Assembly (NCBI RefSeq): GCF_029626025.1 | Contig: NZ_JARUBF010000001.1 | Location: 3,658,001-3,722,000, forward strand | Source: Solwaraspora sp. WMMD406 | Lineage (GTDB): Bacteria; Actinomycetota; Actinomycetes; Mycobacteriales; Micromonosporaceae | Direction: 5' to 3' | DNA length: 64,000 nt | Part shown: positions 36,457-45,592 of the stretch, piece by piece | Position numbering within the stretch: the first letter of the stretch is position 1 | How the letters are laid out: every line of letters starts with the position of its first letter | Made by a program: the position numbers and the translations under genes | The notes under the pieces: model-generated | Databases searched by the model: none | What the model was told of the DNA's origin: nothing | Seen by the model: the letters and a program-made list of their open reading frames with translations, nothing else

Positions 36457-38826
36457 CTAACCGAGTTTCGGTTCGGTGGGTCGGGCTGGTCGGCCGGTCC
36501 GCCGTCGCCAGCGCAGCGGACCCGGACGCAGCGACCAGACCAGGCGGCGCCACCACGATCGTCCCTGCCGCAGGGCCGTGACGTAACCCGCCGCCAGATC
36601 GCCGGCCCGCGCGGCCTGCGCCTCGTCGGCCTGACCTGGCGCGAACGCGCTGACGTTGACCAACCGCGACAGCTCGTCCAGCGACGGTGGGTCGGCACCG
36701 GCGGCCGGCACCGCGTCCGCGTGTCGCGACACCTCGGTCGCCGACAGCTGCGGTCCGGCGGGATGCCCGGCCAGCCGCAGCGCGTCGAGTACCTCCAGCC
36801 AGGCGCCGGCGATTCGGTCGGCCGGTTCGCCGTCGGTCAGCCGATGCCGGCGCAACCGCCGCCGCAGCGCCGGTACGGCGACCGCCCACCCCGCCACGCC
36901 GAGCAGCGGGACCAGGCCACCAGTCATGCCGATCAGCCATCCGGGCGGTGCCCGGCGCGACGGCGGTGCCGTGGCGGCCTCCGGCGCTGGTGTCGGGTCC
37001 GGCTCCACCGCCGCCAACGGAGCCGGGGTCGGTGGTGGAGTCGACTCGTCGGGCAACGGCCGGAACTCCTCCTCGACCGGCTGGGGCGTCGCGTCCGGGC
37101 GGGGCAGCGGATCGAAGGCGACCCAGCCGATCCCGGCGAACAGCACCTCGGGCCAGGCGACCGCGTCGACGCCGTACACGGTGCCGCCACCAGGCGGCCC
37201 GACGAAGCCGACGACGACCCGCGTCGGCAGCCCCATCAGCCGGCCGAGGACCGCGTACGCGGCGGCGAACTGCTCCGAGGTGCCCCGCTGGCCGCCGGCG
37301 TCGCGGGGACCCAGCAGGAAGAACTCAAGATTCGGGTACGCATGACCGCTCGGCGCGTCGGCGACCAGTCGATAGTGGTCGGCGAGAAACTGCTCGATGG
37401 CCAGCGCCCGCTGGTAGGGGGCACCGTTGTCCCGCGCCAGCTCGCCGGCCAACCGCCGCAGGTCAGCCGGCACGCCATCGGCCACCCGTACCGTACGAGC
37501 CACCGTCTCGCCGGCCGGAACGTCTGCGGTGGTCAGAGTGTTCAGCGCCGGACGCGGCGGAACCGAGCCGACCGTGTAGGCCAGACCGGGGGAGAGTCCG
37601 TCCGGATGGATCAGTGTGCCGCTGTCGGCGTCGTACGCCACCCGAAGGCCGTCGACGCGAACCGCGGTTGCGGCGGCCGGTAGCAACCGACCGGAGAGCT
37701 CACCGATGGTGACCTCCTGCCGGACGGCGTCGCCAGACAACTCGGACAACTCGGCCGGATCGTCGTCGATCGTCACCGACGCCGGCGGCGGCAGGACCCG
37801 CCCGGCGTTGCGGTAGGTGCCGCCGACCCGCCAGGTGACCCCGTCGTAGTCGTGCAGCACCGCCAACCGTAGGCGCAGCGACCGGTCACCCGGCGTGGTA
37901 GCCGGTCGCGGGTCGGCCGCCGCCGGTGCCGACGGTTCCGACGCGACCCGTACGTCGAACAACGGCTGGTCCGGATTGAGCGCCCAGCCGGAGATCCGGG
38001 TCAACGGGTTCTCGTCCAGGGAGTCCACCGCCGGCGGCGTGACATAGCGACGTGGATCGACCGACGTCGTGGCGATCCGGGTCAGTAGCACCGGCGCGAT
38101 CAGCATCACCACCACCAGGACGCCGATCACGCCGGCCAGGGAAGCCATCGTCGCCCGACGCCGGAGCCGGGCCAGCGGACCGCGTGGCGCCTCGGCCGGT
38201 ACCGGGTGCTCCGCCGGGTGCGCGGTCGGCGCCGCCACCACCGGTGCCGGGTGCCCGGTGACGGCCAGTCCGATCGCCGCCGCGACGGCGAACGCCAGAC
38301 CGGGCCAGCCGGCCGGGTCGGCGTTCGGGCCGACCACGAAGACCCCGGCGCCGAACAGCAGCAGCGGTGGCAGGTAGCCGAGCAGCACCCGGCCGGCACG
38401 CACGGCGATCTCGGTCGCGGTGAATCCGGCCAGCCAGGCGGCCACCACCGGGACGAGCACCGTGTCGGGCACCGGTTCCATCGGGATCATCGCGGTCAGC
38501 AACCGGGGGATCCCGTTGGCGGCGGCCTCCGCCAGCAGCGGCGCGACCGGACCGGGCAGTCCCGCGCGCCGTGCCGACCACCAGCCGACGACCAGCAGAT
38601 AGCCGGTCATCGACGCCACCGACAGTGGTGCCACCTGCCAGTTGGGTAGCCGCCGGGCGAGCATGCCGACTCCGACCGCGCCGATCCCCGCCCCGGTCAT
38701 CAGCCAGACCAGGACAGGGCCGTCGTAGATCCGCCCGAGCAGCGTCGCGGACGTCGTGATCAGGGCGATCAACACCACCGGTACGCCGACCCGTCGGGCC
38801 GACCCGGCCAGCCGTGCGGCGTTCAC
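36457..38826 (-). CDS. transglutaminase-like membrane protein (DUF3488/TgpA type)
   Basis: A 789-residue protein: seven or so N-terminal transmembrane helices (to about residue 250), an external domain with a transglutaminase core, one C-terminal helix (~600-620) and a basic cytoplasmic tail. In the core, AYPNLEFFLLGPRDAGGQRG to TSEQFAAAYAVLGRLMGLPTRVVVGF follows the TGase pattern, but the usual catalytic Cys is replaced (GTSEQFA, where families show G.C..FA), and AVAWPEVLFAGIGWVAFDP supplies a W-E in place of the usual H. It therefore looks catalytically inactive. GTG 38826 overlaps the DUF58 stop by 4 bases; part of the MoxR operon. Confidence 0.83.
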   Translation of the reverse strand: MNAARLAGSARRVGVPVVLIALITTSATLLGRIYDGPVLVWLMTGAGIGAVGVGMLARRLPNWQVAPLSVASMTGYLLVVGWWSARRAGLPGPVAPLLAEAAANGIPRLLTAMIPMEPVPDTVLVPVVAAWLAGFTATEIAVRAGRVLLGYLPPLLLFGAGVFVVGPNADPAGWPGLAFAVAAAIGLAVTGHPAPVVAAPTAHPAEHPVPAEAPRGPLARLRRRATMASLAGVIGVLVVVMLIAPVLLTRIATTSVDPRRYVTPPAVDSLDENPLTRISGWALNPDQPLFDVRVASEPSAPAAADPRPATTPGDRSLRLRLAVLHDYDGVTWRVGGTYRNAGRVLPPPASVTIDDDPAELSELSGDAVRQEVTIGELSGRLLPAAATAVRVDGLRVAYDADSGTLIHPDGLSPGLAYTVGSVPPRPALNTLTTADVPAGETVARTVRVADGVPADLRRLAGELARDNGAPYQRALAIEQFLADHYRLVADAPSGHAYPNLEFFLLGPRDAGGQRGTSEQFAAAYAVLGRLMGLPTRVVVGFVGPPGGGTVYGVDAVAWPEVLFAGIGWVAFDPLPRPDATPQPVEEEFRPLPDESTPPPTPAPLAAVEPDPTPAPEAATAPPSRRAPPGWLIGMTGGLVPLLGVAGWAVAVPALRRRLRRHRLTDGEPADRIAGAWLEVLDALRLAGHPAGPQLSATEVSRHADAVPAAGADPPSLDELSRLVNVSAFAPGQADEAQAARAGDLAAGYVTALRQGRSWWRRLVWSLRPGPLRWRRRTGRPARPTEPKLG

Positions 38827-40097
38827 CGTACGCCCACGGAATCCCAGCCGGCGGCGAACTCGGCACCGTCGGCCGCCTCCAGCACCAGCACGCCCGCCAC
38901 CTGATCCACCGTCCGGGCCGCCGCGCCCGGACCAGCCGCCGGGCCGGGGCCGGGGGAGCCGGCGGTCGGCGGGTCGGCTCCGGTGATCCGCCCGACCAGG
39001 ACCGAGGCGAACGCGCCCCGCAGCGCGCCGACCCGGGCCACCGCGTCGGCGTCCCCGGGCCCGGTGACGAAGACCAGCGTGTCGCCCGGCCGCAGGTCGC
39101 GGAGCTGGTCGCACACCTCGACCAGCCGGTCCGGACCGGCGAGCCGGTCGGTGGCGACCAGCGACACCTCGGCCAGCCGGTCCAACGGGTGCCGACTGGC
39201 CGCTGACGCGGCGACGCTGTTCCGGGTCGGTGTCGTGGGCCGCGCGGCGGGAGGGCCGACGTCGGGTGCGTCGACCACCATCCGCAGCGCCACCGGCAGG
39301 TCGGCCCGGATCGCGGCGGCGACCACCGAGGCGACCGCCTCGCAGGCCGCCTCGAACGTGGCCGACCCGCCGTCGCGTACGTCCGGATGCGCGACCGCCC
39401 GGTTGTCCAGCAGCAGCACCAGGCGCGGCAGGCTGGTGTCCACGTGTTCCCGGACCATCAACCGACCCACCCGTGCCGTGGTGCGCCAGTGCACCCGTCG
39501 CAACTCGTCGCCGACGACGTACTCGCGCAACGAGTCGAAGGTGATGGTGCCGTGCGGCACCTGGTCCGCCTGACCGTCGAGGCTGCGGGTACTGCCGACC
39601 GGTACGGCGTCCATCGGATGCACGCGGGGCCGAACCCACACCTGGATCGGGTCGCCGTGCGTACGGGCGAACGACATCAGCCCGAACGGATCCTGGCGCC
39701 GTACCCGCAGCGGCCCGATCGTCAACACCCCGCGCCGGTCGGTCGGCACCGGATAGCGCACGGTGGTCCGCGCGCCGGTGGCCAGCCGTACCAGGGGAAC
39801 CGGAAGCCAGTCCGGGCCGCAGCGTTCCTCGGTGAGTACGGTGACCGCCCCCCACCGCCGGACCGGTCGGACCACGAGGGTCACCACACAGGCCGCACCG
39901 CGATCGACCCGGTCGGGTGCCGCGCTGCGGCTGACCGCGAACCGCGGCTGCCACAGCACGTGACCCACCGCGTAGGCGACGGCGGTCAGGCCGGCGGTGC
40001 CGAGCAACGCGAGTTCCGGATATCCCAGGACGGAGCCGATGGTGGTGAGCAGCGCGGCGGCGACGACCAGACCGAGGCAGCGGGCAGTGATGATCAT
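38823..40097 (-). CDS. DUF58-domain membrane protein
   Basis: A 424-residue protein with two N-terminal hydrophobic segments (~5-40), a beta-rich part, and the DUF58 core (FDSLREYVVGDELRRVHWRT, HVDTSLPRLVLLLDN) that resembles a VWA domain with a DxS-like site. DUF58 proteins pair with MoxR ATPases, which remodel them. ATG 40097 lies 11 bases after the MoxR stop. No good ribosome site is seen, so coupling to MoxR translation is likely. The longer frame upstream is an artefact. Confidence 0.87.
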   Translation of the reverse strand: MIITARCLGLVVAAALLTTIGSVLGYPELALLGTAGLTAVAYAVGHVLWQPRFAVSRSAAPDRVDRGAACVVTLVVRPVRRWGAVTVLTEERCGPDWLPVPLVRLATGARTTVRYPVPTDRRGVLTIGPLRVRRQDPFGLMSFARTHGDPIQVWVRPRVHPMDAVPVGSTRSLDGQADQVPHGTITFDSLREYVVGDELRRVHWRTTARVGRLMVREHVDTSLPRLVLLLDNRAVAHPDVRDGGSATFEAACEAVASVVAAAIRADLPVALRMVVDAPDVGPPAARPTTPTRNSVAASAASRHPLDRLAEVSLVATDRLAGPDRLVEVCDQLRDLRPGDTLVFVTGPGDADAVARVGALRGAFASVLVGRITGADPPTAGSPGPGPAAGPGAAARTVDQVAGVLVLEAADGAEFAAGWDSVGVR

Positions 40098-40108
40098 CGG
40101 CGCGGCGG

Positions 40109-41128
40109 TCAGGCGGGCGCCGGGGTCGGCGCTGGCGGGGACGTGGGCGCGGGCCGGCCGGCCGGCAGCGGCACCGGCACCGAGCCCACCGCCTCGGCGA
40201 GCACCTCGCTCGCGCTCGCCCCGCGCAGCCGTGCGTCGGAGGTGAGCAGGACCCGGTGGGCGAAGACCGGCTCCACCAGTGCCTTGAGGTCTTCGGGCAG
40301 GACGTAGCCACGACCGTCGGTCAACGCGTACGCGCAGGCCGCCCTGGTCAGCGCGATCACGCCGCGTGGGCTCACGCCCACCCGTACCTGGGGGTGGGTC
40401 CGGGTGGCGGTGGCCAGCCGCACCGCGTAGCCGTAGAGCGGGTCGGCGATGTGGACCCGCTGCGCCATCCGGATCAGTTCGCCGACGGTGGCGGTGTCGG
40501 TCACCGGGTCGAGCGCCTCCGGTGACCGGATCGTCGCGCCGCGCAGCACCTCGATTTCGGTCTGCTCGTCGGGGTAGCCGACCGACAATCGGACCAGGAA
40601 CCGGTCGAGTTGCGCCTCGGGCAGCCGGTAGGTGCCGTCCATCTCGACCGGGTTCTGGGTCGCGACCACCAGGAACGGTCGGGGCACCGGGTGCCGGATC
40701 CCGTCGACGGTGACGGTGCGTTCCTCCATCACCTCCAGCAGCGCTGACTGGGTCTTCGGCGACGCCCGGTTGATCTCGTCGGCGATCACGATGTTGGCGA
40801 ACACCGGCCCGGGATGGAACTCGAAGCCCTGGGTGGACTGGTTGAAAATGGTGACCCCGGAGACGTCGGAGGGCAGCAGGTCCGGCGTGAACTGGATCCG
40901 TCGCCAGTGCCCGTGCACGGTGGCCGCGATCGCCCGGGCCAGCGTCGTCTTGCCCACCCCGGGCACGTCCTCCAGCAGGACGTGTCCCTGGGCGAACAAC
41001 GCGGTCAACGCCAGCCGTACGACCTGGGGCTTGCCCAGGACGACGGTGGATATCCCGTCGGCGAGGCGTGCGGCGATCGAGGCGAAGCCCTGCACCTCGG
41101 ACGGGGTCAGGGGCGCGGTCGCTGTCAC
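40109..41128 (-). CDS. MoxR-family AAA+ ATPase
   Basis: A 339-residue AAA+ chaperone-like ATPase: Walker A LEDVPGVGKTTLA (~45-57), Walker B NIVIADEINRASPKTQSALLE, sensor-1 VATQNPVE, and sensor-2 region VSPRGVIALTRAA. MoxR proteins work with DUF58/VWA proteins to mature protein complexes. Here it lies between the FN3 gene and DUF58, transcribed in the same direction. GTG 41128 has GAGGAG ~10 bases upstream. The last ~25 residues are Pro/Ala-rich. Confidence 0.92.
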   Translation of the reverse strand: MTATAPLTPSEVQGFASIAARLADGISTVVLGKPQVVRLALTALFAQGHVLLEDVPGVGKTTLARAIAATVHGHWRRIQFTPDLLPSDVSGVTIFNQSTQGFEFHPGPVFANIVIADEINRASPKTQSALLEVMEERTVTVDGIRHPVPRPFLVVATQNPVEMDGTYRLPEAQLDRFLVRLSVGYPDEQTEIEVLRGATIRSPEALDPVTDTATVGELIRMAQRVHIADPLYGYAVRLATATRTHPQVRVGVSPRGVIALTRAACAYALTDGRGYVLPEDLKALVEPVFAHRVLLTSDARLRGASASEVLAEAVGSVPVPLPAGRPAPTSPPAPTPAPA

Positions 41129-41163
41129 TGCGGTCGGTCTCCTCGGCGGTCGGGCAGGGCGGG

Positions 41164-43902
41164 TCAGCAGCTGGGCAGGACGTCGAGGTCGTCGTCGCCC
41201 GGCAGATTGAGCCAGGCCCAGGGAATGTAGTTCTGCCCCTCGTACTCGACCCGGATCCACCAAGTGCTCGCCTTGTGGCCGTTGTAGATCCAGGCGTCGA
41301 CGTGTTCACCGGCTCGCCGGCACAGCGCGGTCAGCCGGGTGCCGTTGGGTACCCAGCCGACCTGCCGGTCGTTGTCCTGCTCCGGTACGGCGAAGATCTC
41401 GTTGCCGTTGCGCCCGGCCACGTCATCGTCGCAGTAGGTGCGTTGCGCGCCGTCGGGCCCGTTGACGCAGGTGGCCACGCCGATCAGGTCGGCGGTGGAC
41501 CGGGAGTGCGTGGCGCTGCCGGTCCCGGCGGCGTTGGTGGCCCGTACGGTGAAGTTGTACGGCCGACCCGGGTAGAGCCCGGTGACCCGGATCGAGTCGC
41601 AGGCGCCGGCCACCGGCTGGCCGCCGTCGGCCAGTGCACTGCAGGTCACCTGGCCGCCACCGGCGTCGACGGTGAAGGTGAGGGTCACCGAGGTAGCGTC
41701 GGCGGTGGCACCGGTCACCATCACCTGGGCGACGGCGACGGTCCGGGCCGTGGTACGCGCCGCCGGCCCGTCGCCCGCCTCGTTCACCGCCAGCACGCTC
41801 ACCTCGACGTTCGCTCCGTCGCCGAGGCCGGTGACAGTCGTCTCGGTGGCTCCGGAGACCTCGATACGTCGGTCGCCGACGACGACCACGTAGCCGGTCA
41901 CCGGGCGGCCGTTCTCCACCGCTGGTGACCAGGTGACCCGGATCGCGCCCCGCTGGTCGGCCACCGTGGACGCCTGCAGCTGTCCCGGCTCGCCCGGAGC
42001 GGCGTACGGCACCACCGTCTCGCTCAGCGGTGACGGCTCCGAGTTGGCGCCCCGGTCGTTGGTCGCCACGACGGTGAAGGCGTACTGCGTGCCGTAGGTC
42101 AAAGCGCCGGCCGGAAGCACGAGTTCGGTGCTGGTGGAATCGCCGACGGCGGCGGCCGACTCGGCGGAGATCGCGGTCACGGTGTACGCTGCGATGGCGG
42201 CGCCCCGACCGTTCGCCGCCGCCCAGCTCACCGCGACCGTACCGTCCGGTCGGGCCTGCGCCGTGACGCTCGGCGGGGCGTCGGGGACCTCGGCGGTCGG
42301 GGTCACCGGGTTGGACCGGCGGGCGGGACCGGCTCCTTCCGCGTTGACCGCGTACACCGAGAACCGATAAGTCTCGCCGTTGGTCAGCCCGGTCACGTCG
42401 AAGGACCGTTGGTTCGCTCCGACGTCGAAGACCTGTCCGGCACCTTCGACGACGTACCGGATGATGCTGGCGCCGTTGGCCGATGCCGCCCGCCAGCTGA
42501 CCCGGGCGCTGGCGTCGCCAGCGGCGGCGGTGACGTCGCGGGGCGCGCCAGGAGGGCCGACGGTCGGTTCGACCGGCGGTGGTGGAGGTGGCGGGACCGG
42601 CGGCGGATCGCCGCCCAGGATGTCGTTGGCGTACTTGTCGACCTCACGCACCTCGTGGTCGTCGGTCACCACCCGGGCGGTGGCCGAGTCGGGCGCGTTG
42701 ATGAACAGGTGGTTCTCCCGGACCTCTAGGTCGAGTGGGCCGCTGGGGTGCGAGAAGGCGATCGCGGGTAGCGGCTCGCCGGACTCGGTGAACGTGTGGA
42801 TCTGCCCGGCTCGTTCGTCCGCGCAGTAGATCCGACCCGCCCAGCTGACAGCGGCCCGCAACGCCGTGCCGCTGCCGGGTACCGCGAACTCGCGGATCTC
42901 GTCGTCGCTGACCAGCAGCACCCGCCGGGCGTCCGGGTCGGTGACCGCCACCTGCGCGCCGACCGACCGGGACGGCATGATCCCCGGTCCGCGCAGGTCC
43001 AGTGGGACCTGTCGCCGTTCGTCGCCGCGCAGCACGGTCAACACCCCGGCGGTACGGTTGAGCACCGCTACACCGTCGTCGAGCGCCGAGATCGTCAGTT
43101 CGTTGCTGGGTGGCGCGACGGCCACGGTGCGGATCAGCGCCGGTCCGGCGCCACTGGCGTCCGGGCCGGCCGCCGTCGGGCCGGCCGCCGTCGGGCCGGC
43201 CGCCGTCGGGCCGGCCGCCGTCGGGCCGGCCGCCGTCGGGCCCGCCGGATCGTCGCCGCTGATCGTCGCCGAGGTGTCGGGAGTCTCCGGCAGCGGCGCG
43301 GCGGTGATCGCCGAGACGGTTCCTTCGCTGGGTACGCCGATCCAGAGCCGGCCGTCGCCGTCGAACGCGCCACCGGTGATGCCGGGCGGATAGTGGATCG
43401 CTTCGCCGACGGGCCGCAGCGACCGTGGATCCAGTTGCCGGACGACGCCCTGGACCGCGTCGATGACGAAGGCCGCGTCGTCGTGCATCGCGACGCTGAC
43501 GCCGAGCCCGGTGGTGCTGCGGGTGGTCGCGCCGATCTGCAAGGTGGCGAGGTTGAGCGAACTGATCTGGCCGGTGGCCAGGTCACGCAGGACGAGGAAC
43601 TGGTCGGTCTGCACGACGTGCGTCCGGTGGCTGCGTGACTCGGCGACCTCCACCCGGGTGTCCACCCGGCCGGTCAGTCCGTTGACCCGGGCGAGTTCGC
43701 CCCTCGTCGAGCTCCACAGCCACGAACTGGCGTCGTAGCCGGCGACCGCGTGGTCGGCGGCACCGAGCCCGAGTACGGTCAGGCCCATCCCGGCGACCAG
43801 GGCGGCCACGGTGCCGGCGGTGACCACGACGCCGCGACCGCGTAACGGACGCGGTCTGGCCTTTTCGGTCGATTTCCTGGTGCTGCTGTCCGTGGTGGCC
43901 AC
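41164..43902 (-). CDS. large exported FN3-repeat protein with propeller-like N-half and SH3-like tail
   Basis: A 912-residue protein with an N-terminal transmembrane/signal anchor (~24-48), a ~370-residue beta-propeller-like region (LDPRSLRPVGEAIHYPPG, DGDGRLWIGVP), a PPPVPPPPPPPVEP stalk, then three clear FN3 domains and a fourth, divergent one (~455-810), and a C-terminal ~100-residue SH3-like domain with paired Cys (RTYCDDDVAG, TALCRRAGEHVDAWIY). A run of five GPTAA repeats sits in the propeller region. It is probably a surface-exposed protein acting with the MoxR-DUF58-TGase genes immediately downstream (35-bp gap). GTG 43902 has GGGAGAGG upstream. Confidence 0.82.
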   Translation of the reverse strand: MATTDSSTRKSTEKARPRPLRGRGVVVTAGTVAALVAGMGLTVLGLGAADHAVAGYDASSWLWSSTRGELARVNGLTGRVDTRVEVAESRSHRTHVVQTDQFLVLRDLATGQISSLNLATLQIGATTRSTTGLGVSVAMHDDAAFVIDAVQGVVRQLDPRSLRPVGEAIHYPPGITGGAFDGDGRLWIGVPSEGTVSAITAAPLPETPDTSATISGDDPAGPTAAGPTAAGPTAAGPTAAGPTAAGPDASGAGPALIRTVAVAPPSNELTISALDDGVAVLNRTAGVLTVLRGDERRQVPLDLRGPGIMPSRSVGAQVAVTDPDARRVLLVSDDEIREFAVPGSGTALRAAVSWAGRIYCADERAGQIHTFTESGEPLPAIAFSHPSGPLDLEVRENHLFINAPDSATARVVTDDHEVREVDKYANDILGGDPPPVPPPPPPPVEPTVGPPGAPRDVTAAAGDASARVSWRAASANGASIIRYVVEGAGQVFDVGANQRSFDVTGLTNGETYRFSVYAVNAEGAGPARRSNPVTPTAEVPDAPPSVTAQARPDGTVAVSWAAANGRGAAIAAYTVTAISAESAAAVGDSTSTELVLPAGALTYGTQYAFTVVATNDRGANSEPSPLSETVVPYAAPGEPGQLQASTVADQRGAIRVTWSPAVENGRPVTGYVVVVGDRRIEVSGATETTVTGLGDGANVEVSVLAVNEAGDGPAARTTARTVAVAQVMVTGATADATSVTLTFTVDAGGGQVTCSALADGGQPVAGACDSIRVTGLYPGRPYNFTVRATNAAGTGSATHSRSTADLIGVATCVNGPDGAQRTYCDDDVAGRNGNEIFAVPEQDNDRQVGWVPNGTRLTALCRRAGEHVDAWIYNGHKASTWWIRVEYEGQNYIPWAWLNLPGDDDLDVLPSC
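43163..43237. repeat. five tandem 15-bp repeats (GPTAA coding)
   Basis: The unit GGGCCGGCCGCCGTC repeats exactly five times and encodes the (GPTAA)5 run on the minus strand; likely variable in copy number. Confidence 0.85.
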
Positions 43903-44172
43903 AGCCGGCCGCCTCTCCCACCCGAATGCTTCGACGGTGCCGTCGCCTGCTCGAACCGCCGCTGCCTGTACACGCTGTCACCGGTCGACTGTCGCCAGCG
44001 GACCGGACGCCATCTTATGGCGCTACCAGCGGATGAAGAAACCGCGTCCGGTGGGCTGTGGACAACGGAGGCGCCGAGGGCCGACGACAGCGACGCTTCT
44101 TCATGTATCCGCAGGTCGTCGCCACCGAACCGGGCGATCGAATTGACCATGATCGGCGGATGCGAACCTGCG

Positions 44173-45228
44173 CTAGTCGGTGCGGGCGGCGTTGCGGTCG
44201 GTGCACACCTGGGCCGACGGGGCGTATTCGTCGGTCGAGTAGACGGCCAGCACCGCGAAACAGTAGTCGAGGTCGGGACTGAGGCCGTTGATGGTGAACA
44301 GAGTCTGACCGGGATTGATCGTGGCCAGCGCGCCGAGTTGTGCGCCGGCGCGTCCGCTGGCGACGATGAAGGGCACCGAACCGGCGGTCGGGTCGGTCCA
44401 GGTGAGGGTGACCGCCACGCCGTCGTCGGTGAGTGCCACCTCCGTCGGCGGGTCGCCGGCGGCCGCTGGCGGGTTCGGGGCCGGGTCCCGCCGGGGGGTC
44501 GATCGTTCACCGTCGAACAGGACCACGACGCCGACCACGACCGCCACCGCGGCGGCGAGGACGGCTGCGGCCGCGGAGCCCGCCGCCACGAGGGTCGGCA
44601 GCGTCCGGTTCACCGCCGGGCTCGTGGAGGTGGTCACGATCATCGGTGTCGCGTCGGGCGCGGCCGGTTCCTGGGTGGACGGTCGCCGGGTGGATGGTCG
44701 CTGGGCGGCCGGTGCCGGTGCGGCCGGTGGGTAGGCGAGGTGGTCGGTTACCGCCGGACCGGTCATCGGGTCCGGAACCGGGCCGGTCAGGGTCTCGGCA
44801 GTCGATCGGGCAAGGTGGTCACGCGCGGCGGCGACCAGCCGGTGATCGGCGCCGAGGACGGCCGGTCCGGCCGCCACGACCCGGCCGAAGTTGCGTCGAG
44901 CCTCGTGGCGGTTGCCGAGTTCCTCGGCTATCTCGCCGAGGTCGTAACTGATGGTGAGCATCGCCGGGTGGTGTCCGCCGAGCCGGATCTCGCCCCCGGC
45001 CAAGGCCTCTTCGAGGATTCGCCGGGCCGCCGCCGGATCGTCGGCGCGACGGTGCAGTCGCGCGAGGAGCCGGGCGGTGTTCAGGACCTCGGGCTCGTCG
45101 TCACCGAAGGCGGCGCGGGCCGACTCCAACGCCCGGGTCAGGTAGTCGATGGCGGCGACGAGATCCCCGGCGTCGTGTAGCGCGACGGCGTTGTCGCGTA
45201 CCGAAGCGAGTAGTGCTGGCTGGGTCAC
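44173..45228 (-). CDS. TPR-containing membrane protein with C-terminal FN3-like domain
   Basis: A 351-residue protein. Residues ~10-150 are TPR-like (DAGDLVAAIDYLTRALESAR, RRADDPAAARRILEEALAGG, GNRHEARRNFGRVV); a Thr/Ser/Pro spacer with RRPSTQEP repeats precedes a transmembrane helix (~205-233), then a short external FN3-like domain (VTLTWTDPTAGSVPFIV, GLSPDLDYCFAVLAVYS) with two Cys. It shares its orientation with the FN3 gene. Start at GTG 45228 is a choice among several in-frame starts; it begins the conserved TPR part. Confidence 0.72.
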   Translation of the reverse strand: MTQPALLASVRDNAVALHDAGDLVAAIDYLTRALESARAAFGDDEPEVLNTARLLARLHRRADDPAAARRILEEALAGGEIRLGGHHPAMLTISYDLGEIAEELGNRHEARRNFGRVVAAGPAVLGADHRLVAAARDHLARSTAETLTGPVPDPMTGPAVTDHLAYPPAAPAPAAQRPSTRRPSTQEPAAPDATPMIVTTSTSPAVNRTLPTLVAAGSAAAAVLAAAVAVVVGVVVLFDGERSTPRRDPAPNPPAAAGDPPTEVALTDDGVAVTLTWTDPTAGSVPFIVASGRAGAQLGALATINPGQTLFTINGLSPDLDYCFAVLAVYSTDEYAPSAQVCTDRNAARTD

Positions 45229-45592
45229 CCCGCCATGCTGCCGGCCGGACGTCGGACGCGCCAGCGTGCCGGGCACCGTGTCGCGTCTTATATCGCTGAT
45301 CCGGAGAACTGTCACGGCATAACGGTCCGATGTGATCAGTCCCACAGGGTCAGTTGGGATTATCCGTGATCGATGTCGTAATCCGTCGGCCGTCGGGCAG
45401 ATGCCCGAGTGCTGACTCAGGCAAGTCAAGGTAATTGGTCAAGAACGTTCACACGACCGTAACTGAGCGCCGTTAGGTTTCTCCGAGGAGTGACATCTAT
45501 TGATGGAAAATATTCGCTCCTAGCTGCCGTAACGGTGGATCCTCCGGCGGCCAGCACCAATCCGAGACCACTGCTCATGAAGCGGGAGTCTG
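45229..45592. promoter_or_regulatory. PKS operon upstream region
   Basis: 364 bp between the divergent TPR gene and PKS1. The 45421-45520 stretch is less GC-rich, with GTCAAG twice (45425-45430 and 45438-45443, period 13) and CCGTAAC/CCGTTAG-like elements, so promoter and regulator sites are expected there. A TATAAG-like box for the minus-strand gene lies near plus 45291-45296. None of these could be tied to a known regulator. Confidence 0.45.

Noticed and set aside
38827-40311. N-terminal extension of the transglutaminase-like frame over DUF58
   Set aside because: The extension is out of frame with the DUF58 gene; the real gene begins at GTG 38826 with GTGA overlap.
40098-41309. N-terminal extension of the DUF58 frame over MoxR
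   Set aside because: Overlaps MoxR out of frame; family similarity begins at ATG 40097.
36457-45228. Considered as part of the PKS cluster
   Set aside because: Opposite strand, different function, separated by a divergent promoter region.
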